Source: Actinomadura sp. DC4
Lineage (GTDB): Bacteria > Actinomycetota > Actinomycetes > Streptosporangiales > Streptosporangiaceae
Direction: 5' to 3'
Assembly (NCBI RefSeq): GCF_030406325.1
Contig: NZ_JAUEQY010000013.1
Coordinates: 62,001 to 126,000 of the forward strand
DNA length: 64,000 nt
Each line of letters begins with the position of its first letter. Positions within the stretch are counted from its first letter, which is position 1. The notes below the pieces were generated by a model. It was not told the DNA's origin. It saw nothing but the letters and a program-made list of their open reading frames with translations, and ran no database searches. Positions 26,899 to 37,645 of the stretch are shown here, one piece after another. The position numbers and the translations under genes were made by a program.

Positions 26899-27843
26899 AT
26901 GGAACAGCGTCACCTCGGCCGAAGCGGACTGGCCGTTTCCCGCCTCGGCCTGGGCACGATGACGTGGGGCGGCGATACCAATCCGGATGACGCCGCCGAC
27001 CAGCTCACGACGTTCGTCTCGGCGGGCGGCAGCCTCATCGACACCGCCGACGTCTACTGCGGGGGCGACAGCGAGCGGGTGATCGGGGACCTGATCCGCG
27101 ACCTCGTGGACCGCGACGACCTGGTCATCGCCACCAAGGCCGTGCTGACCGCCGAGGGCGCGCGCGACGCCTCCCGCCGCCACCTCCTCCGCGCGCTGGA
27201 CGCCTCGCTGGACCGGCTCGGCGTCGACAACGTGGACCTGTGGCAGTTGCACGCCTACGACCCCCGCACGCCGCTGGAGGAGACGCTGTCCGCGCTGGAC
27301 GAGGCCGTCTCCTCGGGCCGGGCGCGCTACGCCGGGGTGTCGAACTACGGCGCGTGGCAGCTCGCGACCGCCGCGACGTGGCAGCGCGCCTGGCCGGGCC
27401 GTACGCCGGTCATCTCCACGCAGGTGGAGTACTCCCTGCTGCGGCGCGACGTGGAGGACGACGTCGTGCCGGCGTCGCTCGAACTCGGGGTGGGCCTGCT
27501 CCCGTCCTCTCCCCTGGGCCGGGGCGTGCTGACCGGGAAGTACCGCACGGGCATCCCGGCCGACTCCCGCGCGGCGGCCCCGCACTACGCCGACTTCGTC
27601 CAGCCCTACCTCAACGAGCGGGCCGCCCGGATCGTGGAGTCGGTGTCGACGGCCGCGGAGGGCCTCGGCGTGTCGCCGCTGGCCGTGGCGCTGTGCTGGG
27701 TACGCGACCAGCCGGGCGTCGTGGCGCCGATCGTGGGGGCCCGTACGGCGGGCCAGCTCGCCGTCATCCTGGAGACCGAGCAGATCACGCTCCCGGGCGA
27801 GATCCGCGACGCCCTCGACGACATCTCCTCCGACGACGACTGA
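26899..27843 (+). CDS. Aldo/keto reductase
   Basis: 314 residues from ATG 26899 (MEQRHLGRSGLAVSRLGLGTMTWG). The catalytic tetrad is visible: Asp and Tyr in LIDTADVYCGGDSERVIG, Lys in LVIATKAVL, His in LWQLHAYDP. The NADPH-binding part near the C-terminus is VAPIVGARTAGQL. The substrate is unknown. TACGCT lies eight bases before the start (26885-26890) without a ribosome site, so the mRNA is probably leaderless, and the long upstream extension of the frame is rejected. Confidence 0.9.
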   Translation: MEQRHLGRSGLAVSRLGLGTMTWGGDTNPDDAADQLTTFVSAGGSLIDTADVYCGGDSERVIGDLIRDLVDRDDLVIATKAVLTAEGARDASRRHLLRALDASLDRLGVDNVDLWQLHAYDPRTPLEETLSALDEAVSSGRARYAGVSNYGAWQLATAATWQRAWPGRTPVISTQVEYSLLRRDVEDDVVPASLELGVGLLPSSPLGRGVLTGKYRTGIPADSRAAAPHYADFVQPYLNERAARIVESVSTAAEGLGVSPLAVALCWVRDQPGVVAPIVGARTAGQLAVILETEQITLPGEIRDALDDISSDDD

Positions 27844-27910
27844 ACGACCGACCGCCGGCCGCCGTGGATCGCGCGCGCCGGGTGCGCCCGGCGTCATAGG
27901 GTGACCGTCG

Positions 27911-29512
27911 ATGACCGACACATTTTTCGGCCCGCCCGCCGCGCTGACCGAGCTGTTCGCCTCCGCGGAGGTTCCGTCCCGGCTCGCGTACGCCGCCTTC
28001 GTGCGCCTCGGGCCGGGCGCCGCCGACGCGCTGCGTGACAACCCCTGGCGGCTGCTCCGCGTCCCGGGCATACGGCCTGAGCAGGCCGACTTCTTCGCCA
28101 AACGGCTCCTCGGCGACGAGGCCGGCCCACGCGACCCGCGCCGCGTCGTCGAGCTCGCCGCGCACCTGCTGCTGCGCGCGGCCGGCGACGGGCACACCGT
28201 GACGCCCGTCACGACGCTGCTGTCCGCGCTGGAGGCCTACGACCCGGGCGACGCCGTGGAGGCGCTGCGCGCCGCGATCGGCGCGGGAGAGATCACGCTC
28301 GCGGGCGAGGGGACCGAGACCGAGCTGCTCGGCCTGGCCGAGTTCGCCACCGCCGAGGAGACGGTCGCCGAGGGGCTGGCCCGGCTCACCGCGATGGCCG
28401 ACCCGCTGCCGCCCGTCGACGGCGCACCCGAGGCGATCTTCGAACACGGCGTCACCGTCCTCACCGGCACGCCGGCGGCGATCGAGCGGACCGTACGCGC
28501 GCTGGCGGACGCGCCGAACGTCATCGTCCTCGCCGCCACCGACCGTGCCGCCAAGGACGCCGGCGGCGAGCGGTCGGCCCACCTCACGCTGGGCCCCGGC
28601 CCGGACGGCTACTCCAGAGGCGTCGACAGCCCCCTCGAGGCCGACCTCGTCATCGTCACCGAGGCCAGCACCCTCGACGTCGTACACGCGGCGGCGCTGG
28701 TCGAGGCGTGCATGGACGGCACCCACCTCGTCCTCGCCGCCGACCCGGCTGCGCCGTCACCCCCGGCCGCCGGGCGGGTGCTCGGCGACGTCATCGCCTC
28801 CGGGGTGATCCCGGTCACCGCGCTGCCGGCCGAGGACGGCGATGCGATCGACCGCGTGGCCGCCGCGGCCCGCGAGGGCGGCCTGGTGCCGGTGGACCCC
28901 GCCGACCGTACGGTCGTCATCGTGCCGGCCGGCGAGGCGCGCGAGGCGGCTCACCGGGCGGTGCAGCTCGTCACCGACTCGATCCCCCGCGCCCTCGGCA
29001 TCCCGGCCGGGGACGTCCTGGTCGTCACGCCCGCCCAGCGCGGTGAGGCCGGTGCGAACGCGCTCAACCAGGCGCTCAAGGAGCGGCTCAACCCCGGCCC
29101 CGGCCCGTACGACCCGGGCGACCGGGTGGTGGCGGCGACGGACCTGCCGACGGCCGCCGCCGGTGAATTCGGCGACGTGGTGGCCGCCAAGCCGGACGAG
29201 GACCGGGTCGACGTCGCGTTCGACGCCGGCACCGTCACGGTGCCCGGCGCCGCGCTGCGGCACGGCTGGGCGGTGACCGTGCAGCGCGCGCAGGGCACGC
29301 GCTGGCCGGCCGTCGTCGCCGTCATGAGCGGTGAGGCCGCGGGAGTGCTGACGCGCCCGCTGGTCGTCGGGGCCTTCACCCGGGCGCGGCGGCACCTGTC
29401 CGTGGTGCACGCCGCCGGGCCCGAGCTCGCCCTCGCCGTGCGCGAACGCCAGGAGCCGGCGCGCCGGACCCGCCTCGCCGAGCTGCTCCGTGAGAACCTC
29501 GCCGACCTGTGA
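27911..29512 (+). CDS. RecD-like helicase paralogue without an ATP-binding P-loop
   Basis: 533 residues. Residues 15-70 look like the helix-hairpin-helix/RecD2 N-region (AFVRLGPGAADALRDNPWRLLRVPGIRPEQADFF). The first motor domain should carry GxxGxGKT, but EHGVTVLTGTPAAIERTVRAL is found instead, and Walker B DEAS is replaced by VIVTEASTLD. The C-terminal UvrD-like motif survives as GWAVTVQRAQGTRWPAVVAV and GAFTRARRHLSVVHA. ATP hydrolysis is therefore unlikely; a DNA-binding or structural role is inferred. TAGGGT eight bases before ATG (27897-27902) suggests a leaderless mRNA. The reading frame is intact with normal codon use, so it is not a pseudogene. Confidence 0.75.
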   Translation: MTDTFFGPPAALTELFASAEVPSRLAYAAFVRLGPGAADALRDNPWRLLRVPGIRPEQADFFAKRLLGDEAGPRDPRRVVELAAHLLLRAAGDGHTVTPVTTLLSALEAYDPGDAVEALRAAIGAGEITLAGEGTETELLGLAEFATAEETVAEGLARLTAMADPLPPVDGAPEAIFEHGVTVLTGTPAAIERTVRALADAPNVIVLAATDRAAKDAGGERSAHLTLGPGPDGYSRGVDSPLEADLVIVTEASTLDVVHAAALVEACMDGTHLVLAADPAAPSPPAAGRVLGDVIASGVIPVTALPAEDGDAIDRVAAAAREGGLVPVDPADRTVVIVPAGEAREAAHRAVQLVTDSIPRALGIPAGDVLVVTPAQRGEAGANALNQALKERLNPGPGPYDPGDRVVAATDLPTAAAGEFGDVVAAKPDEDRVDVAFDAGTVTVPGAALRHGWAVTVQRAQGTRWPAVVAVMSGEAAGVLTRPLVVGAFTRARRHLSVVHAAGPELALAVRERQEPARRTRLAELLRENLADL

Positions 29513-29635
29513 CCATGCGTGCACATCATGGTGACACTTTGTGATCATACGAGCGTGTTGACTCGTCCGTAAGTAAGTGGTCACTGGCATCCTCTTTGGA
29601 CGTGATGTTCAATAGAACTCACCGAGGGGAGCGAT

Positions 29636-30202
29636 ATGGCGATGAGACGAGACCGGTGGCGCGTCGGCGCGACATCGGCGACGTTGTCGGCCGGCGCACT
29701 CGTGTTCTTCGTCGCGGCGGCGGGCCCGGCGTCGGCGGAGACGCGGTCGGCGGCGACCGGCCTGGACGAATGCAAGCTCGGCAAGCTGCTGTGCGGCCTG
29801 CTCGGCGCCGGCACGGGCACTCCGGCGGCGCCGCCCAGTGCCACCGCCAAGCCGAGCAGTGCTCCGAAACCCAAGCCCAAACCCGCCGCCAAGCCCGCGC
29901 CCGCGCACCACGGCTCGTCCGGCGGGGGTTCGGCCGGCGCGCCGCTTCCGGGGGGCGACGTCCCCGACATCGCGGTGCCGGACTCGACCGTGACGCCCGC
30001 GCTGCCCGGCGCCGCGGACCAGGACCCGCTCGTGCTGCCCGAGGCGGCGCCTCAGGGGCAGGCGCCCGCGGCGCGCCTGGTCGCGGAGACGGCCCCCGCC
30101 GGCGACACGGTGCCGCCGATGCTCGTGGCGACCGCGTCCGGACTCATCGGCGCGCTCGCGGCCCTCAACCTGAGCGTGCTGCGGCGCCGCCGGAACGACT
30201 GA
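29636..30202 (+). CDS. Proline-rich cell-surface protein with C-terminal anchor
   Basis: 188 residues. A signal peptide (MAMRRDRWRVGATSATLSAG, then ALVFFVAAAGPASA) is followed by a short Cys-containing segment (DECKLGKLLCGLLGAG), a low-complexity Pro/Ala/Lys linker (PKPKPKPAAKPAPAHHG), and a C-terminal membrane segment (LVATASGLIGALAALNLSVL) ending in RRRRND. The layout (linker, hydrophobic helix, Arg tail) resembles wall-anchored actinomycete proteins, but no LPxTG motif is present. The function is unknown. GAGGGG precedes the ATG. Confidence 0.65.
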   Translation: MAMRRDRWRVGATSATLSAGALVFFVAAAGPASAETRSAATGLDECKLGKLLCGLLGAGTGTPAAPPSATAKPSSAPKPKPKPAAKPAPAHHGSSGGGSAGAPLPGGDVPDIAVPDSTVTPALPGAADQDPLVLPEAAPQGQAPAARLVAETAPAGDTVPPMLVATASGLIGALAALNLSVLRRRRND

Positions 30203-30231
30203 GACCGTACGGCGGTCACCGCCGTACGGTC
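30203..30231. terminator. Bidirectional terminator between surface protein and fabI
   Basis: GACCGTACGGCGG (30203-30215) and CCGCCGTACGGTC (30219-30231) form a perfect 13-bp stem with loop TCA, starting one base after the upstream stop codon. It separates two convergent genes. Confidence 0.75.
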
Positions 30232-30245
30232 CTCACGTCGGTTGA

Positions 30246-31007
30246 TCAGCCGACGGCGTGGACTCCGCCGTCGACGTGCACGATCTCGCCGGTCGTCGCC
30301 GGGAACCAGTCCGACAGCAGCGCCACGCAGGCCTTCGCGGTCGGCTCGGGGTCGCCGACGTCCCAGCCGAGCGGCGCCCGCTCCGGCCAGACGTCGGTGA
30401 ACTGGTCGAAGCCCGGGATGCTCTTGGCCGCCATCGTCTTGAGCGGGCCGGCCGCCACGAGGTTGACGCGGACGTTCTCCGGGCCGAGGTACTTGGCGAG
30501 GTAGCGCGCGGTCGACTCCAGACCGGCCTTCGCGACGCCCATCCAGTCATAGACCGGCCAGGCCTGGCTGGCGTCGAAGTCGAGCCCGACGACCGAGCCG
30601 CCGGCCTTCATCAGCGGCAGGCAGGCGGCGGTGAGCGACTTCAGGGAGTAGGCCGAGATCTGCACGGCGGTCGCGACGTCACCCCACGGCGTGCTCATGA
30701 AGTTGCCGCCCATGGCGGTCTGCGGCGCGAACCCGATCGAGTGCACCACGCCGTCGAGGCCGTCGGTGTGCGCGCGCACCTGGTCGGCCAGGCCATCGAG
30801 CTGCTCCTCACTGGTGACGTCGAGCTCGATCACCGGCGCGGGCTCCGGGAGCCGCTTGGCGATGCGCTCCACCAGCGACATGCGCCCGAAGCCGGTGAGC
30901 ACGACCGTCGCGCCCTCCTGCTGCGCGAGCCGCGCGATGTGAAAGCCGATCGAGGCGTCGGTGAGGACGCCCGTCACGAGGATGCGTTTGCCGTCGAGAA
31001 TGCCCAT
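30246..31007 (-). CDS. fabI: Enoyl-[acyl-carrier-protein] reductase (NADH), InhA/FabI type
   Basis: 253 residues. It reduces trans-2-enoyl-ACP in the last step of fatty-acid elongation. It has the enoyl-reductase N-terminus LVTGVLTDASIGFHIA, HSIGFAPQTAMGG, the catalytic Tyr-x6-Lys pair in YDWMGVAKAGLE, and NLVAAGPLKTMAAKSIPGF (substrate loop). It resembles InhA more than enteric FabI. It starts directly after the fabG stop (no gap), giving the fabG-inhA order known from mycobacteria and Streptomyces, so both are one operon of the FAS II pathway. Confidence 0.95.
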   Translation of the reverse strand: MGILDGKRILVTGVLTDASIGFHIARLAQQEGATVVLTGFGRMSLVERIAKRLPEPAPVIELDVTSEEQLDGLADQVRAHTDGLDGVVHSIGFAPQTAMGGNFMSTPWGDVATAVQISAYSLKSLTAACLPLMKAGGSVVGLDFDASQAWPVYDWMGVAKAGLESTARYLAKYLGPENVRVNLVAAGPLKTMAAKSIPGFDQFTDVWPERAPLGWDVGDPEPTAKACVALLSDWFPATTGEIVHVDGGVHAVG

Positions 31008-33324
<2,317 letters not shown>

Positions 33325-33328
<4 letters not shown>

Positions 33329-34704
33329 CCACACCGCAGGAGACGGTCGAGCGGGCGCTGTCGCTGTCGCGCACCGACGGATGCGTCGTGATCGCGGACG
33401 AGTCCACCGGCGCGAACCTCCGCTGGGCGGGCAACACGCTGACCACCAACGGCGTCACCCGGTCGCGCCGCCTGACGGTCATCGCCGTCGCGGGTGAGTC
33501 GACCGGCATGGTGTCGCGCGCCGGCGTCACCCCGGACCAGATCGAGGATCTCGTACGCGCGGCCGAGCGCGCCGCGCAGGAGAGCGGCCCGGCCGACGAC
33601 GCCGCGCCGCTCGTCGATGCCGCGCAGGCGGGCTCCGGCGGCGCGTGGGACGACCCGGCCGCCGAGACGTCGGTGGGGGTCTTCGAGGGCTTCGCGCCCG
33701 CGCTCGGTGAGGCGTTCGCCGCGGCCCAGGACGCGTCGCGCCGCCTCTACGGCTTCGCCGTGCACGAGATGAACTCCTCCTTCGTGGGCACGTCGGCGGG
33801 GCTGCGGCTACGCTTCGACGAGCCGACGGGCAAGTTCGAGCTGAACGCCAAGACCGAGGACATGTCGCGGTCCGCTTGGGCCGGCACGGGCACGCCGGAC
33901 TTCCGCGACGTCGACGTGGCGGGCATGGCCGCGAGCCTGACCCGCCGCCTCGACTGGGGCGAGCGCCGGGTCGAGCTGCCCGCGGGCCGCTACGAGACCC
34001 TGCTGCCGCCCGGAGCGGTCTCGGACCTGATGACCTACATGTACTGGTCCTCGGGCGCACGCGACGCCCACGAGGGCCGTACGGTCTTCAGCAAGCCGGG
34101 CGGGGGCACGCGCGTCGGCGAGACGCTCTCCAACCTCCCGCTGCGGCTCTACAGTGACCCGGCCGCCGAGGGCCTGGAGTGCACGCCGTTCGTGGTCGCC
34201 CACGCGTCCAGCCGCGAGTCGTCGGTCTTCGAGAACGGCCTCGCGCTGAACAGCGTCGACTGGATCTCCGAGGGAAGGCTGTCCGCGCTGATCCAGACCC
34301 GCCAGTCCGCCGCGCTCACCGGCCTGCCCGTCACCCCGGGCGTGGACAACCTCCTCATGGAGGTCCCCGGCGCGACGGCGACGCTGGAGGAGATGGTCGC
34401 GAGCACGCGGCGCGGGCTGCTGCTGACCTGCCTGTGGTACATCCGCGAGGTCGACCCGCAGTCGCTGCTGCTCACCGGCCTGACCCGCGACGGCGTCTAC
34501 CTGGTGGAGGACGGCGAGGTGGTCGGCGAGGTGAACAACTTCCGGTTCAACGAGAGCCCGGTGGGCCTGCTGTCGCGGCTGTCGGAGGCCGGCGCCACCC
34601 GGCGCGGGCTGAGCCGCGAGTGGTCGGACTACTTCACCCGCACCGCGATGCCGCCGCTGCGCGTGGCCGACTTCAACATGTCGACGGTGAGCAAGGCGAA
34701 CTGA
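33325..34704 (+). CDS. tldE: Metalloprotease subunit TldE/PmbA
   Basis: 459 residues from GTG 33325, which overlaps the tldD stop. It is the non-catalytic partner that shapes the TldD/TldE proteolytic chamber; it lacks the HExxxH motif, as expected. Typical features are AGNTLTTNGVTRSRRLTVIAV, YGFAVHEMNSSFVGTSAGLR, LPPGAVSDLMTYMYWS and GLLLTCLWYIREVDPQSLLLTG. The much longer open frame starting inside tldD is a GC artefact. A glyoxalase gene follows after three bases. Confidence 0.92.
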
Positions 34705-34707
34705 CCC

Positions 34708-35076
34708 TTGCTCGGCATCGGCACGATCGTGATCGGCGCGGCGGACGTACGGCGCGCGGCGGGCTTCTGGACGCGCGCGCTCGGCTACGTCCCGCGCGAC
34801 GGCGAGGTCGAAGGCGACTGGACCGTGCTGGTGCCGCCCGGCGGCACCGGCCCGGGTCTGGCGATCGGGCTGAGCACGACGCCCGTACAGCGGCACCCGC
34901 GGGTCCACCTCGACCTGTACGCGGGCGACGCGGCGGACCAGGCGGCCGAGGTCGAGCGTCTGGTCTCCCTCGGAGCGGAGCGGGTCGACTGGGACCTCTA
35001 TCCGGACGACCCTGACTTCGTCGTGCTCGCCGACACCGAGGGCAACCGCTTCTGCGTGATCGACACCGGCCGCTGA
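34708..35076 (+). CDS. VOC (glyoxalase/bleomycin-resistance fold) protein
   Basis: 122 residues with one vicinal-oxygen-chelate domain: IVIGAADVRRAAGFWTRALGYVPRDG at the N-terminus, HLDLYAGDAADQAAEVERL in the middle, and DPDFVVLADTEGNRFCVID at the C-terminus, which hold the usual metal positions of the fold. The TTG start is three bases after the tldE stop, so it is coupled to it. The substrate is unknown. Confidence 0.85.
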   Translation: MLGIGTIVIGAADVRRAAGFWTRALGYVPRDGEVEGDWTVLVPPGGTGPGLAIGLSTTPVQRHPRVHLDLYAGDAADQAAEVERLVSLGAERVDWDLYPDDPDFVVLADTEGNRFCVIDTGR

Positions 35077-35083
35077 CCGTTCC

Positions 35084-35719
35084 TCAGTCCAGCTCCCTGA
35101 CCAGCCCGGCCAGGTCGGGCACCACGAGGTCCGGGCGCGGGCCGACCGGGAGCGGGGCCGCGCCGCCGCGCCGGACCAGGGCCGCGCGGGCGCCGGCGGA
35201 CCGGGCTCCTGCGCAGTCCCAGCCGTGCGCCGCCACCAGCATCAGCTCGCCGATCCCGACGCCCAGGCGCTCCGCCGCGTGCCGGTACGGCTCCGGCGCG
35301 GGCTTCAGCCGCCGTACCTCCTCGGCGGACAGGACCTCGTCCACCAGCGGCGTCAGCCCGGCATTGCGGAACTGGGCGCGTACGAGGTCCAGCGGGTTGT
35401 TGCTGAGAGCGGCGAGGCGGAGGCCCCGCTCGCGCAGCGCGGTGAGGGCCCCCGCCACGTCCGGGTGGGGCGGGAGCTCCGCCATGGCCCGTACGAGGCG
35501 CTCCCGCTCGGCCGGGGAGACCGGGCGGCCCGCGAGGGGTTCCAGGCAGGCGCCCGCGATGACGGCGAAGCTCTCGTAGCGGCGGGTGGCGGTGGTCACC
35601 AGCGCCGTGTGCACCGCGAGGGCGAACCACTCGCGCCGGGCCACGGCGGCGCCGAAGAGCTCCTCGAACAGCCCGTCCAGCGCGCCGAGGTCGAGCAGCG
35701 TCTCGTTGACGTCGAACAC
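35084..35719 (-). CDS. HAD-superfamily hydrolase (haloacid dehalogenase type II-like)
   Basis: 211 residues from GTG 35719. The nucleophile motif is FDVNETLLDL (Asp at residue 3), followed by AALSNNPLDLVRAQF (motif 2 Ser/Asn), RRLKPAPEPYRHAAERLGV (motif 3 Lys) and LVAAHGWDCAGARSAG (motif 4). With this start the first beta strand is cut. The same frame upstream encodes PRALV, completing the strand, but has no ATG, GTG or TTG. A CTG at 35762-35764 overlaps the dodecin stop as CTGA and may be the real start. It lies directly downstream of dodecin on the minus strand. Confidence 0.82.
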   Translation of the reverse strand: MFDVNETLLDLGALDGLFEELFGAAVARREWFALAVHTALVTTATRRYESFAVIAGACLEPLAGRPVSPAERERLVRAMAELPPHPDVAGALTALRERGLRLAALSNNPLDLVRAQFRNAGLTPLVDEVLSAEEVRRLKPAPEPYRHAAERLGVGIGELMLVAAHGWDCAGARSAGARAALVRRGGAAPLPVGPRPDLVVPDLAGLVRELD

Positions 35720-35760
35720 GAGCGCGCGGGGCGTCCGGCGCCCGCCGTGGCCGGCCTCGA

Positions 35761-35973
35761 TCAGGAGTCCTCGAGCCGGAAGCCGACCTTCAGGCCCACC
35801 TGGTAGTGCGCGACCTCGCCGTCGACGATCTGGCCGCGTACCTCGGTGACCTCGAACCAGTCGAGATGGCGCAGCGTCTCGCTCGCCCGCCTGATGGCGT
35901 TGCGGATGGCCGCGTCGACGGTCTCGGGTGAGGTCCCGACGATCTCCGTCACCCGGTAGGTGCGCTCCGACAT
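35761..35973 (-). CDS. Dodecin (flavin-storage protein)
   Basis: 70 residues covering the whole family: MSERTYRVTEIVGTSPETVD, AIRNAIRRASETLRHLDWFEV and YQVGLKVGFRLED. The Trp in HLDWFEV stacks on flavin in the dodecameric shell. Dodecins buffer riboflavin, FMN or CoA in the cytosol. The ATG has GGAGG upstream. A decayed FMN enzyme lies divergently next to it at 36.1-37.0 kb. Confidence 0.92.
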   Translation of the reverse strand: MSERTYRVTEIVGTSPETVDAAIRNAIRRASETLRHLDWFEVTEVRGQIVDGEVAHYQVGLKVGFRLEDS

Positions 35974-36084
35974 GGTGCCTCCTGTGCCGTGATAATGATC
36001 AGGTGATCATCGTCCTTCCCGCGGGCCCTCGTCGCCATGCGGCATCGTGCGCTCCTCCGGGCTGACGGCCGCTGTCCGCCTCTG

Positions 36085-36975
36085 ACGACGAATACGGCAC
36101 GCTCGAAGAGCGCGCGCGGCGCGTCCTGGGTACGGCGGCTTCCACGCCGGAGGTTCCGGGGACGAGACCACCCTCGTCGCCAACACCCGCGCGTGCTGCG
36201 CGACGTCGGCGAGGTGGTGGGGTCGGCACGCGCGTGAGGGTCGGCACGCGCGTGAGCGCGCTCGGCCGGGTGCCGCCGGCCCCGGCGGGCGTGGCGCCGG
36301 CCGGCTACCAGACCCTCGCCCACCCGGACGGCGAGGTCGCCACGGCCCGCGGCGGACCCGCGCGCCGCTGAGGGCCCGCGCGGCGCGCGGCGGATCATGG
36401 ACGTGGCGGTGTCGGCGGGACCGTGGTGGTTCCAGGCGTACGTCCCGCGCGACCGCACCCGCACCCGCGAGCCCGTACGGCGCGCGGCCGGCGCCGGCGC
36501 GGCGGTGATCGTGCTCACCGGGGGCACTCCTCCCCCCGGGAGGCGGCCGCGCGGCCGCGACCCGGGACTGGCCCCGGACGAGAGTCTTCCGGGCGAACCT
36601 CGGCGACGGCGTCGAGCGGGCCGCCGACGTCACCTACGACGACATCGCGTGGCTGCGGGAGATCTCCGGGCCGCCCGGCGTCGTGAAGGGACCGTCCTGC
36701 GCGACGAGGACGCCCGCGCCTGCGCCGCCGCAAGGGCCTCCCGGCTGTGGGTGTCCGACCACGGGTGTGCGGCGGCTTGACGGCGCCGTGACGACCGCGC
36801 GAGCGCCGCCCGAGGCCTCGGGCGACGCGACGAGGCCGCCGAGGTCTACGCCGACGACGGCGTCCGTACGGGAGACGTGCTGGGCACGCCGGCCGCCGAC
36901 GGCGGGCGATACCGCCGCAGGGGAAGCCCTCGGCGCGCAGGCCCGTGGGCGGCTGGCGGCTGGCGGCTGGCGGAG
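36085..36975 (+). pseudogene. Decayed FMN-dependent alpha-hydroxy-acid oxidase (LldD/glycolate oxidase family)
   Basis: No long frame is open, but pieces in shifting plus frames follow the family order. FHAGGSGDETTLVAN is at 36140, RVLRDVGEVV near 36190, VGTRVS and APAGYQTLAHPDGEVATA at 36240-36350, GPWWFQAYVPRDRTRTRE at 36420, and AGAGAAVIVLTGGT near 36490. VTYDDIAWLREISG is at 36630, then TVLRDEDARACAAA and LWVSDHGC (active-site His region), RRLDGAVTTAR at 36770, AEVYADDGVRTGDVLG at 36840, and ALGAQARGRLAAGG near 36930. At least five frameshifts and several deletions separate these. An 18-bp tandem duplication sits inside. It was an FMN enzyme oxidising L-lactate or a similar 2-hydroxy acid. 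Confidence 0.85.
36221..36256 (+). repeat. 18-bp perfect tandem duplication inside the decayed oxidase gene
   Basis: GGTCGGCACGCGCGTGAG occurs twice in direct contact (36221-36238 and 36239-36256). The second copy continues the family sequence (VGTRVS); the first brings a stop codon. This looks like a slippage event during gene decay. Confidence 0.8.
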
Positions 36976-36989
36976 GCGTTTCCGGCGGA

Positions 36990-37115
36990 GGCGAGTTGCA
37001 GTGGCGTACGACGCCGGTCGACCTGCTCAGGCACGAGGGCGATCGCTACCTGGTGGCCCCGCGCGGCCACACGCGGTGGGTGCGGAACATGCGCGTTCGC
37101 CGCGTTGTCCTCAGC
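36990..37115 (+). pseudogene. Fragment of an F420-dependent nitroreductase-family gene
   Basis: One plus frame gives LQWRTTPVDLLRHEGDRYLV and APRGHTRWVRNMRVR. This matches the core of deazaflavin-dependent nitroreductase (DDN-like) proteins, in which a WRTTPVNLL-type strand and an APRGHTQWVRNLR-type helix surround the cofactor. Nothing recognisable precedes or follows, so about 40 residues of a roughly 140-residue protein remain. It abuts the decayed oxidase, so this strip of about 1.1 kb holds at least two dead flavin-type genes. Confidence 0.7.
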
Positions 37116-37256
37116 CGACGGCCGAACCAGGCCGCCTCCTCCTCCGCCTCGCTCGCTGCGTACGGAGGCCCCGAGACGGGCCCGGGGCCTGGCCGCGCTC
37201 GCCGGGATCGGCCGGGGGCTGTGTGCTCTTCCGGCCCCGGGACATAACGTGGAGGG

Positions 37257-37601
37257 GTGAACATCTTCCGGCGGCGCCGCCAAGAGGCCGTCTACACGGT
37301 CACAGACGCGCGGCGGCCGATGTCGGAGGACATCGGCTACCGCGAGCGCCGCTACCTCATCACGATGGGCGTCCGCGCCCTGTGCTTCCTGCTGAGCATC
37401 CTGTTCGCGGTCACGCTGCACGGCGCGGGGCGATGGCTCGCGCTGGCGGCGCTCGCCGGCGCGGTCGTGCTGCCGTACGTCGCGGTGGTCTTCGCCAACG
37501 GAGGCCGCGAGCCGGATAGCTCTGCCCGTTTTGCCCCGTATGAGGGCGAATCGCAGGCCCAAAAGCCGATTTCTGGACCTCGGGATCAAATCGGCTCGTG
37601 A
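37257..37601 (+). CDS. DUF3099 family membrane protein
   Basis: 114 residues. The family N-terminus VYTVTDARRPMSEDIGYRERRYLI is followed by two membrane segments (VRALCFLLSILFAVTL and LALAALAGAVVLPYVAVVFA) and a polar tail. The function is unknown; it is conserved in actinobacteria. GTG 37257 lies only one base after GGAGG, which is unusually close; no better start is in frame before the conserved VYTVTD. The promoter of the downstream small RNA begins eight bases after the stop. Confidence 0.85.
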   Translation: MNIFRRRRQEAVYTVTDARRPMSEDIGYRERRYLITMGVRALCFLLSILFAVTLHGAGRWLALAALAGAVVLPYVAVVFANGGREPDSSARFAPYEGESQAQKPISGPRDQIGS

Positions 37602-37608
37602 CAATGTC

Positions 37609-37640
37609 TTGACTAACTCAGGGGGGGTTCGGTGTACGAT
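37609..37640 (+). promoter_or_regulatory. Promoter of the 6C-like small RNA
   Basis: TTGACT at 37609-37614 is a good -35. TACGAT at 37635-37640 is the best -10, with a long 20-bp spacer; TGTACG at 37633 would give 18. It lies in a short stretch of lower GC right before the first RNA hairpin, which fits a strong housekeeping-sigma promoter. Confidence 0.55.
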
Positions 37641-37645
37641 TTGTA

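Noticed and set aside
29513-29635. TTGACT at 29558 as a promoter of the surface-protein gene
   Set aside because: No acceptable -10 lies 16-19 bp downstream, so it was not annotated.
35974-37256. Open frames such as 36007-36633 (minus) and 36683-37519 (plus) as genes
   Set aside because: They have no domain signature and overlap the decayed oxidase and nitroreductase remnants, which explain the region better.
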